Shown here: piece after piece, positions 1 to 7,925 of the stretch
How the letters are laid out: each line of letters begins with the position of its first letter
Numbering within the stretch: position 1 is the stretch's first letter
Source: Streptomyces sp. KL109B
GTDB taxonomy: Bacteria; Actinomycetota; Actinomycetes; Streptomycetales; Streptomycetaceae
NCBI RefSeq assembly: GCF_030766935.1
Contig: NZ_JASERL010000015.1
Coordinates: forward strand, 62,001-126,000
Direction: 5' to 3'
DNA: 64,000 nucleotides
The notes under the pieces: model-generated
The model's input: only the letters and a program-made list of their open reading frames with translations
Database searches by the model: none
Told to the model about the DNA's origin: nothing
Position numbers and translations under genes: made by a program

Positions 1-120
1 TCCGCCTCCTTCATCACCGGCACGGACCTGTTGGTCGACGGCGGAGTGGTGGCAACCCGGCCGCATCAAGCCCCTGCGGCGTTTGAGCAGCGGGGTCCGG
101 GGCAGCGCCCCGCGTCGTAG
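1..120 (+). CDS. SDR-family oxidoreductase, C-terminal fragment
   Basis: Open from the window edge to a TAG at 118. The first residues read FITGTDLLVDGG, the C-terminal signature of classical short-chain dehydrogenases, in which this stretch closes the fold behind the NAD(P) pocket. The SDR tail normally stops within a few residues of VDGG. Here about 26 further residues follow, and most of them are translated from a dispersed GC-rich repeat (67-113). The substrate cannot be judged from this fragment. Confidence 0.8.
   Translation, partial: SASFITGTDLLVDGGVVATRPHQAPAAFEQRGPGQRPAS
67..113 (+). repeat. Dispersed GC-rich border repeat, copy 1
   Basis: Pattern AGCCCCTGCGGCGTTTGAG, then a GGGGTCCGGGGC...GCCCC dyad able to fold into a hairpin. 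The same pattern recurs near 39011, 43263, 49149 and 54166. This copy lies at the 3' end of the SDR gene and is read through as its last codons, so it may double as a terminator. Such elements are common between Streptomyces genes; the copy-to-copy similarity is seen directly, the terminator role is inferred. Confidence 0.7.
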
Positions 121-218
121 GACCGGCTCCCGCGCCCGGACCCGAGACGCCCCCTGGACGCCCGCTGCCCCTCGGGAGGAGGCTCACGTCGAGCACACGC
201 CCACGCCAAGGAGCCGTC

Positions 219-1460
219 ATGCCCGACCGGCAGGACCCCGTACTCGTCCTGGACCCCACCGCCTCCGACCACCACGCCGAACACCAGGCCCTCCGCTCGC
301 GCGGCGCGGCCACCCGCGTGGACGTCCTCGGCGTCACCGCCTGGTCCGTCTCGGATCCCAGCCTCCTCAAGCAACTCCTCACCAGCCCGCACATATCCAA
401 GAACGCCCGCGCCCACTGGCCGGGCTACGAGGACGCGCTCACCACCTGGCCGCTGGCCCTGTGGGTGGCCGTCGACAACATGTTCACGGCCTACGGCAGC
501 GACCACCGCCGCCTGCGCCGCATGATCGCCCCCGCCTTCTCGGCCCGCCGCATCACCGCGTTACAGGCCGACATCGAGGAACTCGTCACCGGCATCCTCG
601 ACCCGCTGGACGCACTCCCGGCCGGCGAAGTGGTCGACCTGCGCGAGCACTTGGCGTACCCGTTGCCGATCGCCGTGGTCAGCCGCCTGATGGGGGTGCC
701 TCAGGCGCAGCGCGGCCAGTTCCGCACGATGGTGGACCGGATCTTCGCCACCACCCTGTCCGCCGACGAGGCCGCCAAGAACACGGCCGCCGTCTACGAG
801 CTGCTGGGCGAACTGATCGCGGCCAAACAGGCCCACCCCGAGGACGACATGACGTCCCTGCTCATCGCCACCCACGACGACGAGGGCGACGGCGGCACCC
901 TCTCCGACGACGAACTGCGCGACACGCTGCTCCTCATGATCAGCGCCGGTTACGAGACGACCGTGAACGTCATCGACCAGGCGGTCACCGCCCCCCTCAC
1001 CGACCCGGAGCAGCTGGCCCACGTCCGCTCCGGCCGCTGCACATGGCACGACATCGTCGAGGAGACCCTGCGCCACGAACCCGCCGTGAAGCACCTGCCG
1101 CTGCGCTACCCGCTCCAGGACATCCCGCTGCCCGACGGCCAGGTGATCAGGAAGGGTGAGCCGATCCTCGCCTCGTTCGCCGCCGCCAACCGCCACCCGG
1201 ATCTGCACGGCGACACCGCGGACGCCTTCGACGCCACCCGCCCCTCCAAGGAACACCTCGCGTTCGGTTACGGCGTGCACTTCTGCCTCGGCGCCCCGCT
1301 CGCCCGCCTGGAGGTCGAGACCGCCCTGCGGCTGCTCTTCGACCGCTTCCCGGACCTCGAACTCGCCATCCCGGCGGCCGAGTTGGCCCCGTACCCCACC
1401 CTCATCAGCAACGGCCACACCGCGCTCCCGGTGCGCCTGAGGCCGGGCGGCACCGTGTAG
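219..1460 (+). CDS. Cytochrome P450
   Basis: 413 aa, the normal size of a soluble bacterial P450, which inserts one oxygen atom into an organic substrate using electrons from a ferredoxin. The I-helix oxygen-activation motif reads AGYETT, the K-helix ExxR is EETLRHEP, and the heme-binding loop FGYGVHFCLGAPLARLE places the cysteine ligand at residue 356. An AAGGAG ribosome site at 208-213, 5 nt before the ATG, fixes the start. No ferredoxin or reductase gene is adjacent, so redox partners must come from elsewhere, possibly from the reductase near 9.2 kb. The substrate is unknown. It ends before a hairpin and is not obviously co-transcribed with the antiporter operon. Confidence 0.93.
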   Translation: MPDRQDPVLVLDPTASDHHAEHQALRSRGAATRVDVLGVTAWSVSDPSLLKQLLTSPHISKNARAHWPGYEDALTTWPLALWVAVDNMFTAYGSDHRRLRRMIAPAFSARRITALQADIEELVTGILDPLDALPAGEVVDLREHLAYPLPIAVVSRLMGVPQAQRGQFRTMVDRIFATTLSADEAAKNTAAVYELLGELIAAKQAHPEDDMTSLLIATHDDEGDGGTLSDDELRDTLLLMISAGYETTVNVIDQAVTAPLTDPEQLAHVRSGRCTWHDIVEETLRHEPAVKHLPLRYPLQDIPLPDGQVIRKGEPILASFAAANRHPDLHGDTADAFDATRPSKEHLAFGYGVHFCLGAPLARLEVETALRLLFDRFPDLELAIPAAELAPYPTLISNGHTALPVRLRPGGTV

Positions 1461-1477
1461 CGCCAGACACACCGAAA

Positions 1478-1504
1478 GGTGGGGCTCCCCCGGCGCGCCC
1501 CACC
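1478..1504 (+). terminator. Hairpin terminator after the P450 gene
   Basis: Arms GGTGGGGC and GCCCCACC are perfect 8-bp complements around an 11-nt loop, followed by a short T run at 1516-1519. It lies 18 nt after the P450 stop and before the antiporter start, which suits a rho-independent stop separating the two units. Confidence 0.55.
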
Positions 1505-1538
1505 CTCGGCACCCCTTTTCACCCGATATGTATCGTGT

Positions 1539-4439
1539 ATGACCGCACTGGTCCTCGCCCACTTCGTCGTCGCCCTCTGCGCCGCCCCGCTGATCCGCCG
1601 GGCCGGGCCCCGCGGGTTCGTGCTGCTCGCGCTGCCACCCGCCGCCGCGCTCGGCTGGGCGCTCTCCGAGTGGGGCGCGGTGAGCACGGGGCGGCCGAGC
1701 GAAGAGGCGTGGTGGTGGATCAAGGACTACGACGTCGAGATCGCGTTCCGGCTCGACGCCCTGTCGCTGGTCATGGTGCTGCTGGCCGCCGGTATCGGGG
1801 CGCTCGTACTGCTCTACTGCGTGCGCTACTTCGAGGGCGGGGCGCGGCAGTTGGGGGCGTTCGGCGGGAACCTCCTCGCGTTCGCGGGCGCGATGCTGGG
1901 GCTCGTCCTCGCCGACGACCTCATGAGTCTCTATCTCTTCTGGGAGCTCACCACCGTCCTGTCGTTCCTCCTCATCGGCTACGACAGCGAGAAGCGGGCC
2001 AGCCGCCGGTGCGCCCTCCAGGCGCTGACGGTGACCTCGGTCGGCGGGCTCGCGATGTTCGTCGGCTTTCTGATGCTGGGTCAACTGGCGGGTACGTACC
2101 GGATCTCGCGGATCCTGGAGTCGCCGCCCGCCGCGAGCGGCACCCTGTCGGCGGCGCTCGTCCTCATCCTGTGCGGGGCGCTCGCCAAGTCGGCGGTGTG
2201 GCCGCTCAGCATGTGGCTGCCGAACGCGATGGCGGCGCCCACCCCGGTCAGCGCCTATCTGCACGCCGCCGCGATGGTGAAGGCGGGTGTGTACCTGGTG
2301 GCGCGGCTCGCCCCCGCCTTCGCCGATGTCGCGCCCTGGCGGCCGGTGGTGCTGACGCTGGGCACGGTCACGATGCTGCTCGGCGGCTGGCGTGCGCTGC
2401 GCCTCAACGACCTCAAGCTGGTGCTCGCCTACGGCACCGTCAGCCAGTTGGGCTTCCTCGTGGTGCTCGCGGGCGCGGGAACGTACAACGCGGCGCTCGG
2501 CACCATTGCGATGATCCTCGGTCACGCCCTGTTCAAGGCGCCACTGTTCCTCGTCACGGGGATCGTCGACCACGCCACCGGCACCCGCGATCTGCGCAGG
2601 CTCTCGGGGGTGGGGCGAAGACTTCCGTGGGTGTGTGCGGTGGCCGTCGTGGCGGGTGCGTCGATGGCGGCGCTGCCGCCGCTGCTCGGGTTCGCGGCGA
2701 AGGAGGCGGCGTTCGACGCGCTGCTGCACGGGAGTGTGGCCGAGCGCTGGGTGCTCGCCTGTGTCGTCGCGGGGTCCGCGCTCACCACCGCGTACACACT
2801 GCGTTTCCTGTGGGGTGCGTTCGCGCGCAAGCCGGGCGCCCCGGACACCTCCGTGCACCGGGTCGGTGTCACGTTCCTCGCGTCGCCCGCGCTGCTCGCG
2901 CTCGGCTGCCTCGTCCTCGGCCCCGGCATCGGCCGGCTGTCGACGCTCTTCGAGCGGTACGCGGATCAGTACGAACTCCCCGCGCATCCTTACCACTTGG
3001 CGCTCTGGCACGGCTTCGGGACGGCGTTCTGGCTGTCGCTGCTCGCGTGGGCGGGCGGCGCCGTGCTGTTCGTGGCGCGGGAGCCGGTGGTGCGCCTTGG
3101 ACGGCGGTTCGCCTGGCCGAAGGCGGACGAGGTGTTCGGGCGGTCCGTGCTCGGCCTGGAGCGGTCGGCGCTGCAGATCACGGGCACCGTACAGAAGGGG
3201 TCGCTGCCCTCCTACGTGGCGACCGTGCTCGGTGTCATGTTCGTCGGCCTTGTCGCGGTGCTCGCCACCGACCGGCCCTGGCAGGACACCCCGGCCCCGC
3301 GCCTGTGGGACGACCCGATGCAGGCCGCCGTCGGCGCGCTGACGTGTGCCTGCGCCCTGATGTGTCTCGTCGTCCAGCGGCGCATGAAGGCGGCGGTCCT
3401 CGCAGGGCTGACCGGGTACGGGACCGCGCTGTTGTACGTCGTTCAGGGCGCGCCCGACCTGGCGCTCACGCAGTTCGGCGTGGAGACGGTGTCGACCGTG
3501 GTGCTGGTCCTCGTGCTGCGGCGGCTTCCGGTGTTCTTCGGTGACACGCAGCGGACCTGGCGGTGGGGTGTCAGCATGCTGCTCGCGCTCGGCAGCAGTG
3601 TCGCGGTGGCGTGCGCGGTGTGGCTGGCGACGGGCGCGCGCACGGCGGAGCCCGCGGGCGCCGCGATGACCGAGGAGACCGCGCACCACGGCCTCAAGGA
3701 CGTCGTCGCGACGATCCTCGTGGACTTCAGGGCCTGGGACACCATGGGCGAGTCCGCCGTCCTCGCGGTCGCCGTCCTCGGTGTGACGAGCCTGCTGTAC
3801 GTGCACCGCCGACAGGGCCGGGCCTCGGCCGCGGCGTCACCGTCCCGGCTGCCGGGCGGGGTGACCGCGTGGTCGCTCGCGACGTCGCGGCTCCAGGTGC
3901 CCGCCAAGTACCGGCAGGGCGCGCCCGAGCGGAGCTGGCTGGTGGCCGGTGACACGCTCGCGCCCGAGCACCGCTCGGTGGTCTTCGAGGTGGTGGCCCG
4001 GCTCGTCTTCCATCCGATCCTGATGCTGTCCGTGTATCTGCTGCTGTGCGCGGAGAACCTGCCGGGCGGCGGTTTCGTCGGCGGGCTCGTCGCCGGGGTC
4101 GCGCTGACGATCCGTTATCTGGCGGGCGGGCGGCACGAGTTGCTGGCCGCCGCCCCCGTCCATCCGGGCTTCTTCACCGGGCTCGGGCTCACCCTGTCGA
4201 CGTCGGTCGCGCTCGTCGGGCTCGCCGACGGCACGGTGCTGCACGGCTGGACCTGGCACGGGCACCTGCCACTGATCGGCGACTGGCACGCGAGCACCGC
4301 CGTCGTCTTCGACCTCGGGGTGTATCTGCTGGTCCTCGGGGTGGTCCTGGATGTCGTACGGGCGCTCGGCTCGAAGATCGACCAGCAGACCGAGTACAGG
4401 GCGAGGCTCGCGCTCGCCGGGGAGGCGCAGAGCTCGTGA
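1539..4439 (+). CDS. mrpA: Mrp antiporter subunit A (fused A/B)
   Basis: Largest subunit of the multisubunit Na+(K+)/H+ antiporter in the cell membrane, 966 aa. The N-terminal two thirds is the NADH-quinone oxidoreductase chain 5/antiporter-like helical bundle. A DUF4040-type segment follows around residue 620. The last 150 residues, from FEVVARLVFHPILMLSVYL through NLPGGGFVGGLVAG, are the MnhB/MrpB domain, so A and B form one chain, as usual in actinobacteria. I chose ATG 1539: the upstream codons look non-coding and the membrane segment MTALVLAHFVVAL follows at once. No Shine-Dalgarno precedes it. A TATGTA hexamer at 1527-1532 would start the transcript at or near the ATG, suggesting leaderless expression. 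Its stop overlaps the next start (GTGA). Confidence 0.95.
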   Translation: MTALVLAHFVVALCAAPLIRRAGPRGFVLLALPPAAALGWALSEWGAVSTGRPSEEAWWWIKDYDVEIAFRLDALSLVMVLLAAGIGALVLLYCVRYFEGGARQLGAFGGNLLAFAGAMLGLVLADDLMSLYLFWELTTVLSFLLIGYDSEKRASRRCALQALTVTSVGGLAMFVGFLMLGQLAGTYRISRILESPPAASGTLSAALVLILCGALAKSAVWPLSMWLPNAMAAPTPVSAYLHAAAMVKAGVYLVARLAPAFADVAPWRPVVLTLGTVTMLLGGWRALRLNDLKLVLAYGTVSQLGFLVVLAGAGTYNAALGTIAMILGHALFKAPLFLVTGIVDHATGTRDLRRLSGVGRRLPWVCAVAVVAGASMAALPPLLGFAAKEAAFDALLHGSVAERWVLACVVAGSALTTAYTLRFLWGAFARKPGAPDTSVHRVGVTFLASPALLALGCLVLGPGIGRLSTLFERYADQYELPAHPYHLALWHGFGTAFWLSLLAWAGGAVLFVAREPVVRLGRRFAWPKADEVFGRSVLGLERSALQITGTVQKGSLPSYVATVLGVMFVGLVAVLATDRPWQDTPAPRLWDDPMQAAVGALTCACALMCLVVQRRMKAAVLAGLTGYGTALLYVVQGAPDLALTQFGVETVSTVVLVLVLRRLPVFFGDTQRTWRWGVSMLLALGSSVAVACAVWLATGARTAEPAGAAMTEETAHHGLKDVVATILVDFRAWDTMGESAVLAVAVLGVTSLLYVHRRQGRASAAASPSRLPGGVTAWSLATSRLQVPAKYRQGAPERSWLVAGDTLAPEHRSVVFEVVARLVFHPILMLSVYLLLCAENLPGGGFVGGLVAGVALTIRYLAGGRHELLAAAPVHPGFFTGLGLTLSTSVALVGLADGTVLHGWTWHGHLPLIGDWHASTAVVFDLGVYLLVLGVVLDVVRALGSKIDQQTEYRARLALAGEAQSS

Positions 4440-5020
4440 CCGTCAGTCTCACCCTGCTGATCTGCGCGGTCGTCCTGACCACCGCGGGCGGCATCCTCAT
4501 CCACACCCGCAGCCTCACCCGGGTCCTGGTCGGCATCATCGTGTGCGGCAACGGCGTCAATCTGCTGGTGCTCGCCTCGACGGGCGCGGCCGGGTTCCCT
4601 CCGCTGCTGTACCCGGGGGTCGAGCGGGCCCGCGTGACGGATCCGCTGCCGCAGGCCATCATCCTCACCGCCGTCGTCATCACCCTCGCCACGACGGCGT
4701 TCGTGCTCGCGATGGCGTACCGCAGCAGCCAGTTGACCGGTTCGGACTTCGTGCCGGACGACGTCGCGGACCGGCGCGTGGTGCTGCGCGCGGAGATCTC
4801 CGCGGAGCGGGCCGAGCTGCGCGAGATCCATCGCGGCGAGGGCCCGAGCGCCTGGCGCGACGAGCGCCGAGACCAGCGGCGCAGGCTGCGCGCCGAGCGT
4901 GCGTACCAGGCCCGCGCGCGGGACGCGGACGGCGACCTGTGGGACGACGTGCTCGGCGCGGACCCGCCACCGCCCACCGTCGCCGAGCCCGCCACGTCCC
5001 GCCCGGAGGAGACCCGGTGA
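4436..5020 (+). CDS. mrpC: Mrp antiporter subunit C
   Basis: 194 aa with three membrane segments in the first 110 residues, including the NuoK-like GIIVCGNGVNLLVLAS signature, so it is the small K-like subunit of the antiporter. The remaining C-terminal 85 residues form a charged Arg/Glu/Asp-rich cytoplasmic tail (ERAELREIHRGEGPSAWRDE and onward) that is longer than in Bacillus MrpC (about 113 aa); such tails occur in actinobacterial homologues. The start GTG overlaps the mrpA stop by 4 nt, and its own stop overlaps mrpD the same way, so translation is probably coupled along the operon. Confidence 0.93.
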   Translation: MTVSLTLLICAVVLTTAGGILIHTRSLTRVLVGIIVCGNGVNLLVLASTGAAGFPPLLYPGVERARVTDPLPQAIILTAVVITLATTAFVLAMAYRSSQLTGSDFVPDDVADRRVVLRAEISAERAELREIHRGEGPSAWRDERRDQRRRLRAERAYQARARDADGDLWDDVLGADPPPPTVAEPATSRPEETR

Positions 5021-6639
5021 ACTCCCTCGTCCCACTGCCCGTCGTGCTGCCCCTCGTGGTGTGCGGGCTCACCCTGTTCATCGGGCCGCGCCTGCGCTGG
5101 CTGCACCGGCTCATCACGGTCGGGGTGCTCGCGGCGGTCGTCGCGGTCGATGTGATCCTGCTCGTGGCGGCCGACCGCACGGGCCCGCTCGTCGTGCACC
5201 TCGGGGACTTCGGGCCGCCGCTCGGTGTCACCCTCGTCGCCGACCGGCTCGCGGCGCTGATGCTCCTGGTGTCCGGCGCCGTCACGTTCATCGTGCTGAT
5301 CTACGCGATGAGCCAGGGCATGGCGGACCGCGAGGAGAGCGCGCCGATCGCCGTCTTCCACCCGGCGTACCTGGTCCTGGTCGCGGGGGTGTCCCTCACC
5401 TTCCTCGCGGGCGACCTCGTCAACCTGTACGTCGGCTTCGAGATCATGCTGATGGCCAGCTTCGTGCTGCTCACGGTGGGCGCCACCGAGCCACGTGTGC
5501 GGGCGGGCTCGACGTATGTCGTCGTCTCGCTCGTCTCCTCGCTGGTGTTCCTCTGCGGAATCGCCGTGTGCTACGCGGCGGTGGGCACGGTGAACTTCGC
5601 GCAGCTCGCCCAGCGGATGCCCGAACTCCCGCTGGGCGTAAGGACCTTGGCGGATGTGCTGCTGCTCACGGTGTTCGGGGTGAAGGCGGCGGCGTTCCCC
5701 GTCGCGGCGTGGCTGCCGGACTCGTATCCGACGGCTCCGGCGCCGGTGACGGCCGTGTTCGCGGGGCTGCTCACCAAGGTGGGTGTGTACTCGATGATCC
5801 GTGCGGACACGTTGTTCTTCCCGGGCAACAGGCTCTCGGGCGCGCTGATGGCGGTCGCCTTCCTCTCGATGATCATCGGGATTCTGGGTGCGGTCGCGCA
5901 GACCGACCTGAAGCGGCTCCTTTCGTTCACGCTCGTCAGCCACATCGGCTTCATGCTGTACGGACTCGCGCTCGGCAGCCGGGGCGGCATCGGCGGCGCC
6001 ATTGTCTACACCGCCCACCACATCACCGTACAGACGACACTGTTCCTGGCGGCGGGGCTGCTCGAAAAGCGGTACGGGACAACGGAGTTGACCCGACTCG
6101 GCGGCACCATGCGCTCGGCGCCGCTGCTCGCCGCGCTGTGGTTCGTGCCCGCCATGAACCTCGCCGGGATCCCACCGCTGTCCGGGTTCCTCGGGAAGCT
6201 GGGCCTGATGCGCGCGGGTGCGGCGGACGGCGGGGCCTGGTCGTACACGCTGCTCGCGGCGGCGGCCGTGACGAGTCTGCTGACGCTGTACGTGATGGCG
6301 AAGGTGTGGAACCTGGTGTTCTGGCGTGCGGCTGCGACCCAGCCCGCCGAGGAGGGCGATGTGTTGGAGGAGAGCGACGATCCGGACTCGGCGCCCGATG
6401 ACGCCGGAGGCGGCGGGGGTGGCGGGGCTGGTGGAGGTGGTGGCACGTCGACGGCCACCGCCGTGTGCGTACGCACTACCACCCGCATCCCCCGTGTCAT
6501 GACGGCGGCGACGGCCGCCGCCGTCCTGCTCGGCCTCTCGTACACGCTCCTCGCCACCCCGCTCACCGGCCTCGCGGACCGCTCGGCCGCCGAACTCCTC
6601 TCCCGTACGCCCTACGTCGAGGCGGTGCTCGCCCCGTGA
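5017..6639 (+). CDS. mrpD: Mrp antiporter subunit D
   Basis: 540 aa, the NuoN/NuoL-like proton-pathway subunit. The proton-antiporter module is visible through conserved stretches such as VNLYVGFEIMLMASFVLL, KAAAFPVAAWLPDSYPTAPAPVTAVFAGLLTKVGVYS and DLKRLLSFTLVSHIGFML, with the buried Glu and Lys residues of that family present. A glycine-rich, low-complexity cytoplasmic loop (DDAGGGGGGGAGGGGG, around residues 465-480) separates the last two helices and looks like a flexible insertion. GTG start overlaps mrpC and the stop overlaps mrpE. Confidence 0.94.
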   Translation: MNSLVPLPVVLPLVVCGLTLFIGPRLRWLHRLITVGVLAAVVAVDVILLVAADRTGPLVVHLGDFGPPLGVTLVADRLAALMLLVSGAVTFIVLIYAMSQGMADREESAPIAVFHPAYLVLVAGVSLTFLAGDLVNLYVGFEIMLMASFVLLTVGATEPRVRAGSTYVVVSLVSSLVFLCGIAVCYAAVGTVNFAQLAQRMPELPLGVRTLADVLLLTVFGVKAAAFPVAAWLPDSYPTAPAPVTAVFAGLLTKVGVYSMIRADTLFFPGNRLSGALMAVAFLSMIIGILGAVAQTDLKRLLSFTLVSHIGFMLYGLALGSRGGIGGAIVYTAHHITVQTTLFLAAGLLEKRYGTTELTRLGGTMRSAPLLAALWFVPAMNLAGIPPLSGFLGKLGLMRAGAADGGAWSYTLLAAAAVTSLLTLYVMAKVWNLVFWRAAATQPAEEGDVLEESDDPDSAPDDAGGGGGGGAGGGGGTSTATAVCVRTTTRIPRVMTAATAAAVLLGLSYTLLATPLTGLADRSAAELLSRTPYVEAVLAP

Positions 6640-7217
6640 ACGCCTCCCGCCCCAAGGCGCGTTGGCGCCGCATCGACCTGCCGCTCATCGCCTGGCTCAC
6701 CGTCATCTGGATGCTGCTGTGGTCGGGCCTGACCTGGGGCAACGCCATCAGTGGCGTGGTCGTCGCGATCGCGCTGTGCCTGGTCTTCCCGCTGCCGGCC
6801 GTCGAACTCGACCTGCGCCTGCGGCCGATCGGCATCGTGCGGCTCGCCGGTTACCTGCTGTACGACATGACCTCGTCGACGGTCACCGTGACCTGGCAGA
6901 CGCTGCGCGCCAGGCCGGGGCCGTCGGCCGTGATCGCGGTGCCGCTGCGCTGCCGCACCGACCTGATGATCGCGGCGACCTCCGTGGCCGTGTCCAGCGT
7001 GCCCGGCGGCGCGCTCGTCGAGGTCAACGGCGCCACCGCCACCCTGTTCCTGCACGTCTCGCACGCCGACGACCCGAAGGCCGTGGAGCGCGCCCGCGTC
7101 GACGTACGGCGCCTGGAGAACCTCGTCGTACGGGCCTTCGGCACCCGCGAGGAGATCGACCGGCTCGCGCAGGCCGCGACCGACGAACTCCCGGAAGGAA
7201 AGGGGCCAGAGGCGTGA
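6636..7217 (+). CDS. mrpE: Mrp antiporter subunit E
   Basis: 193 aa. Two N-terminal membrane segments (IAWLTVIWMLLWSGLTWGNAISGVVVAIAL) are followed by the MnhE domain with the RPIGIVRLAGYLLYDMT stretch and a soluble alpha/beta C-terminal part rich in VNGATATLFLHV-type strands. This matches MrpE, a structural and assembly subunit of the antiporter. GTGA overlaps on both sides keep it within the same translationally coupled operon. Confidence 0.9.
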   Translation: MNASRPKARWRRIDLPLIAWLTVIWMLLWSGLTWGNAISGVVVAIALCLVFPLPAVELDLRLRPIGIVRLAGYLLYDMTSSTVTVTWQTLRARPGPSAVIAVPLRCRTDLMIAATSVAVSSVPGGALVEVNGATATLFLHVSHADDPKAVERARVDVRRLENLVVRAFGTREEIDRLAQAATDELPEGKGPEA

Positions 7218-7570
7218 AACTCGCCGACGACATCCTGCTCAACGGCGCGCTGGTGCTCATCGTCCTGGCGGGCGCGCTGCTCCTGGTGCGGATCTGGCGC
7301 GGCCCCTCGATGCTGGACCGGGCGGTGTCCGTGGACATCGCGGCGGTGCTCATCATCGCCGGGATCGGCATCAACGCCGCCATCACCAGGACCAGTTACT
7401 ACCTTTCGATCATGCTGGTGATCGCCTTCCTCGGTTTTACGAGCTCGGTGGCCATCGCCCGCTTCATCGCGGCGCGCGACCGGCCAGGGGTACGGACGCG
7501 GCCCGGCGCCGTCTCCCTCAGGAAGGGCCGGGGCACGACGCCGGGCCAAGACACCAAGGAGCGCCCGTGA
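7214..7570 (+). CDS. mrpF: Mrp antiporter subunit F
   Basis: 118 aa, three membrane helices and the MnhF/PhaF signature RIWRGPSMLDRAVSVDIAAVL. In the Mrp complex this small subunit packs between E and G and is needed for Na+ transport. The final 35 residues are a basic tail (ARDRPGVRTRPGAVSLRKG). It is flanked by GTGA overlaps with mrpE and mrpG. Confidence 0.92.
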   Translation: MKLADDILLNGALVLIVLAGALLLVRIWRGPSMLDRAVSVDIAAVLIIAGIGINAAITRTSYYLSIMLVIAFLGFTSSVAIARFIAARDRPGVRTRPGAVSLRKGRGTTPGQDTKERP

Positions 7571-7911
7571 ACTGGCACACCGTCACCGATCTCGCCGGAT
7601 CCGCCCTCCTCTTCGCAGGCGCCGCGGTCTGCCTGACCGGCGTCATCGGCATGCTGCGGCTCCCGGACGTGCTGACCCGCAGCCACGCCGCGACCAACCC
7701 GCAGACCCTCGGCATGCTGCTGCTCGTCGCGGGCGTCGCACTGCGGCTGCGCTCGGCGGTCGACCTGGGAACGCTCGCCCTCGTCGCCTTCTTCCAGCTC
7801 CTGACCAGCGCGGTAGCGGCGCACCTGGTGGCGCGGGCCGCGTACCGCACGGGTCAGGTCGGCGAGGCGGCGCTGCTCACGGACGAGTTGGCCTCGGCGC
7901 GCAAGCAGTGA
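7567..7911 (+). CDS. mrpG: Mrp antiporter subunit G
   Basis: 114 aa, last gene of the antiporter operon. Three helices with the PhaG/MnhG core GAAVCLTGVIGMLRLPDVLTRSHAATNPQTLG are clear. GTG overlaps the mrpF stop. It ends 14 nt before the convergent P450 gene, so both transcripts must stop within a very short GC-rich interval (CCGCC...GGCGG around 7916-7936). Confidence 0.93.
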   Translation: MNWHTVTDLAGSALLFAGAAVCLTGVIGMLRLPDVLTRSHAATNPQTLGMLLLVAGVALRLRSAVDLGTLALVAFFQLLTSAVAAHLVARAAYRTGQVGEAALLTDELASARKQ

Positions 7912-7925
7912 CACCGCCCGCCCTG

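Noticed and set aside
219..1460. Biosynthetic gene cluster around the first P450
   Set aside because: No polyketide, peptide or terpene synthase or tailoring partner is near; the P450 stands alone between an SDR tail and the antiporter operon.
1528..1542. Four-codon upstream reading frame (ATG to TGA) overlapping the mrpA start as ATGA
   Set aside because: It could couple translation, but it overlaps the likely -10 box, so it would probably not be transcribed. Mapping the transcript start would settle it.
561..3806. A 1081-codon open frame on the minus strand opposite the P450 and mrpA
   Set aside because: It is rich in Arg, Gly, Glu and His, crosses two well-supported genes and shows no domain. 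Long antisense frames are expected in DNA with such GC-rich third positions.
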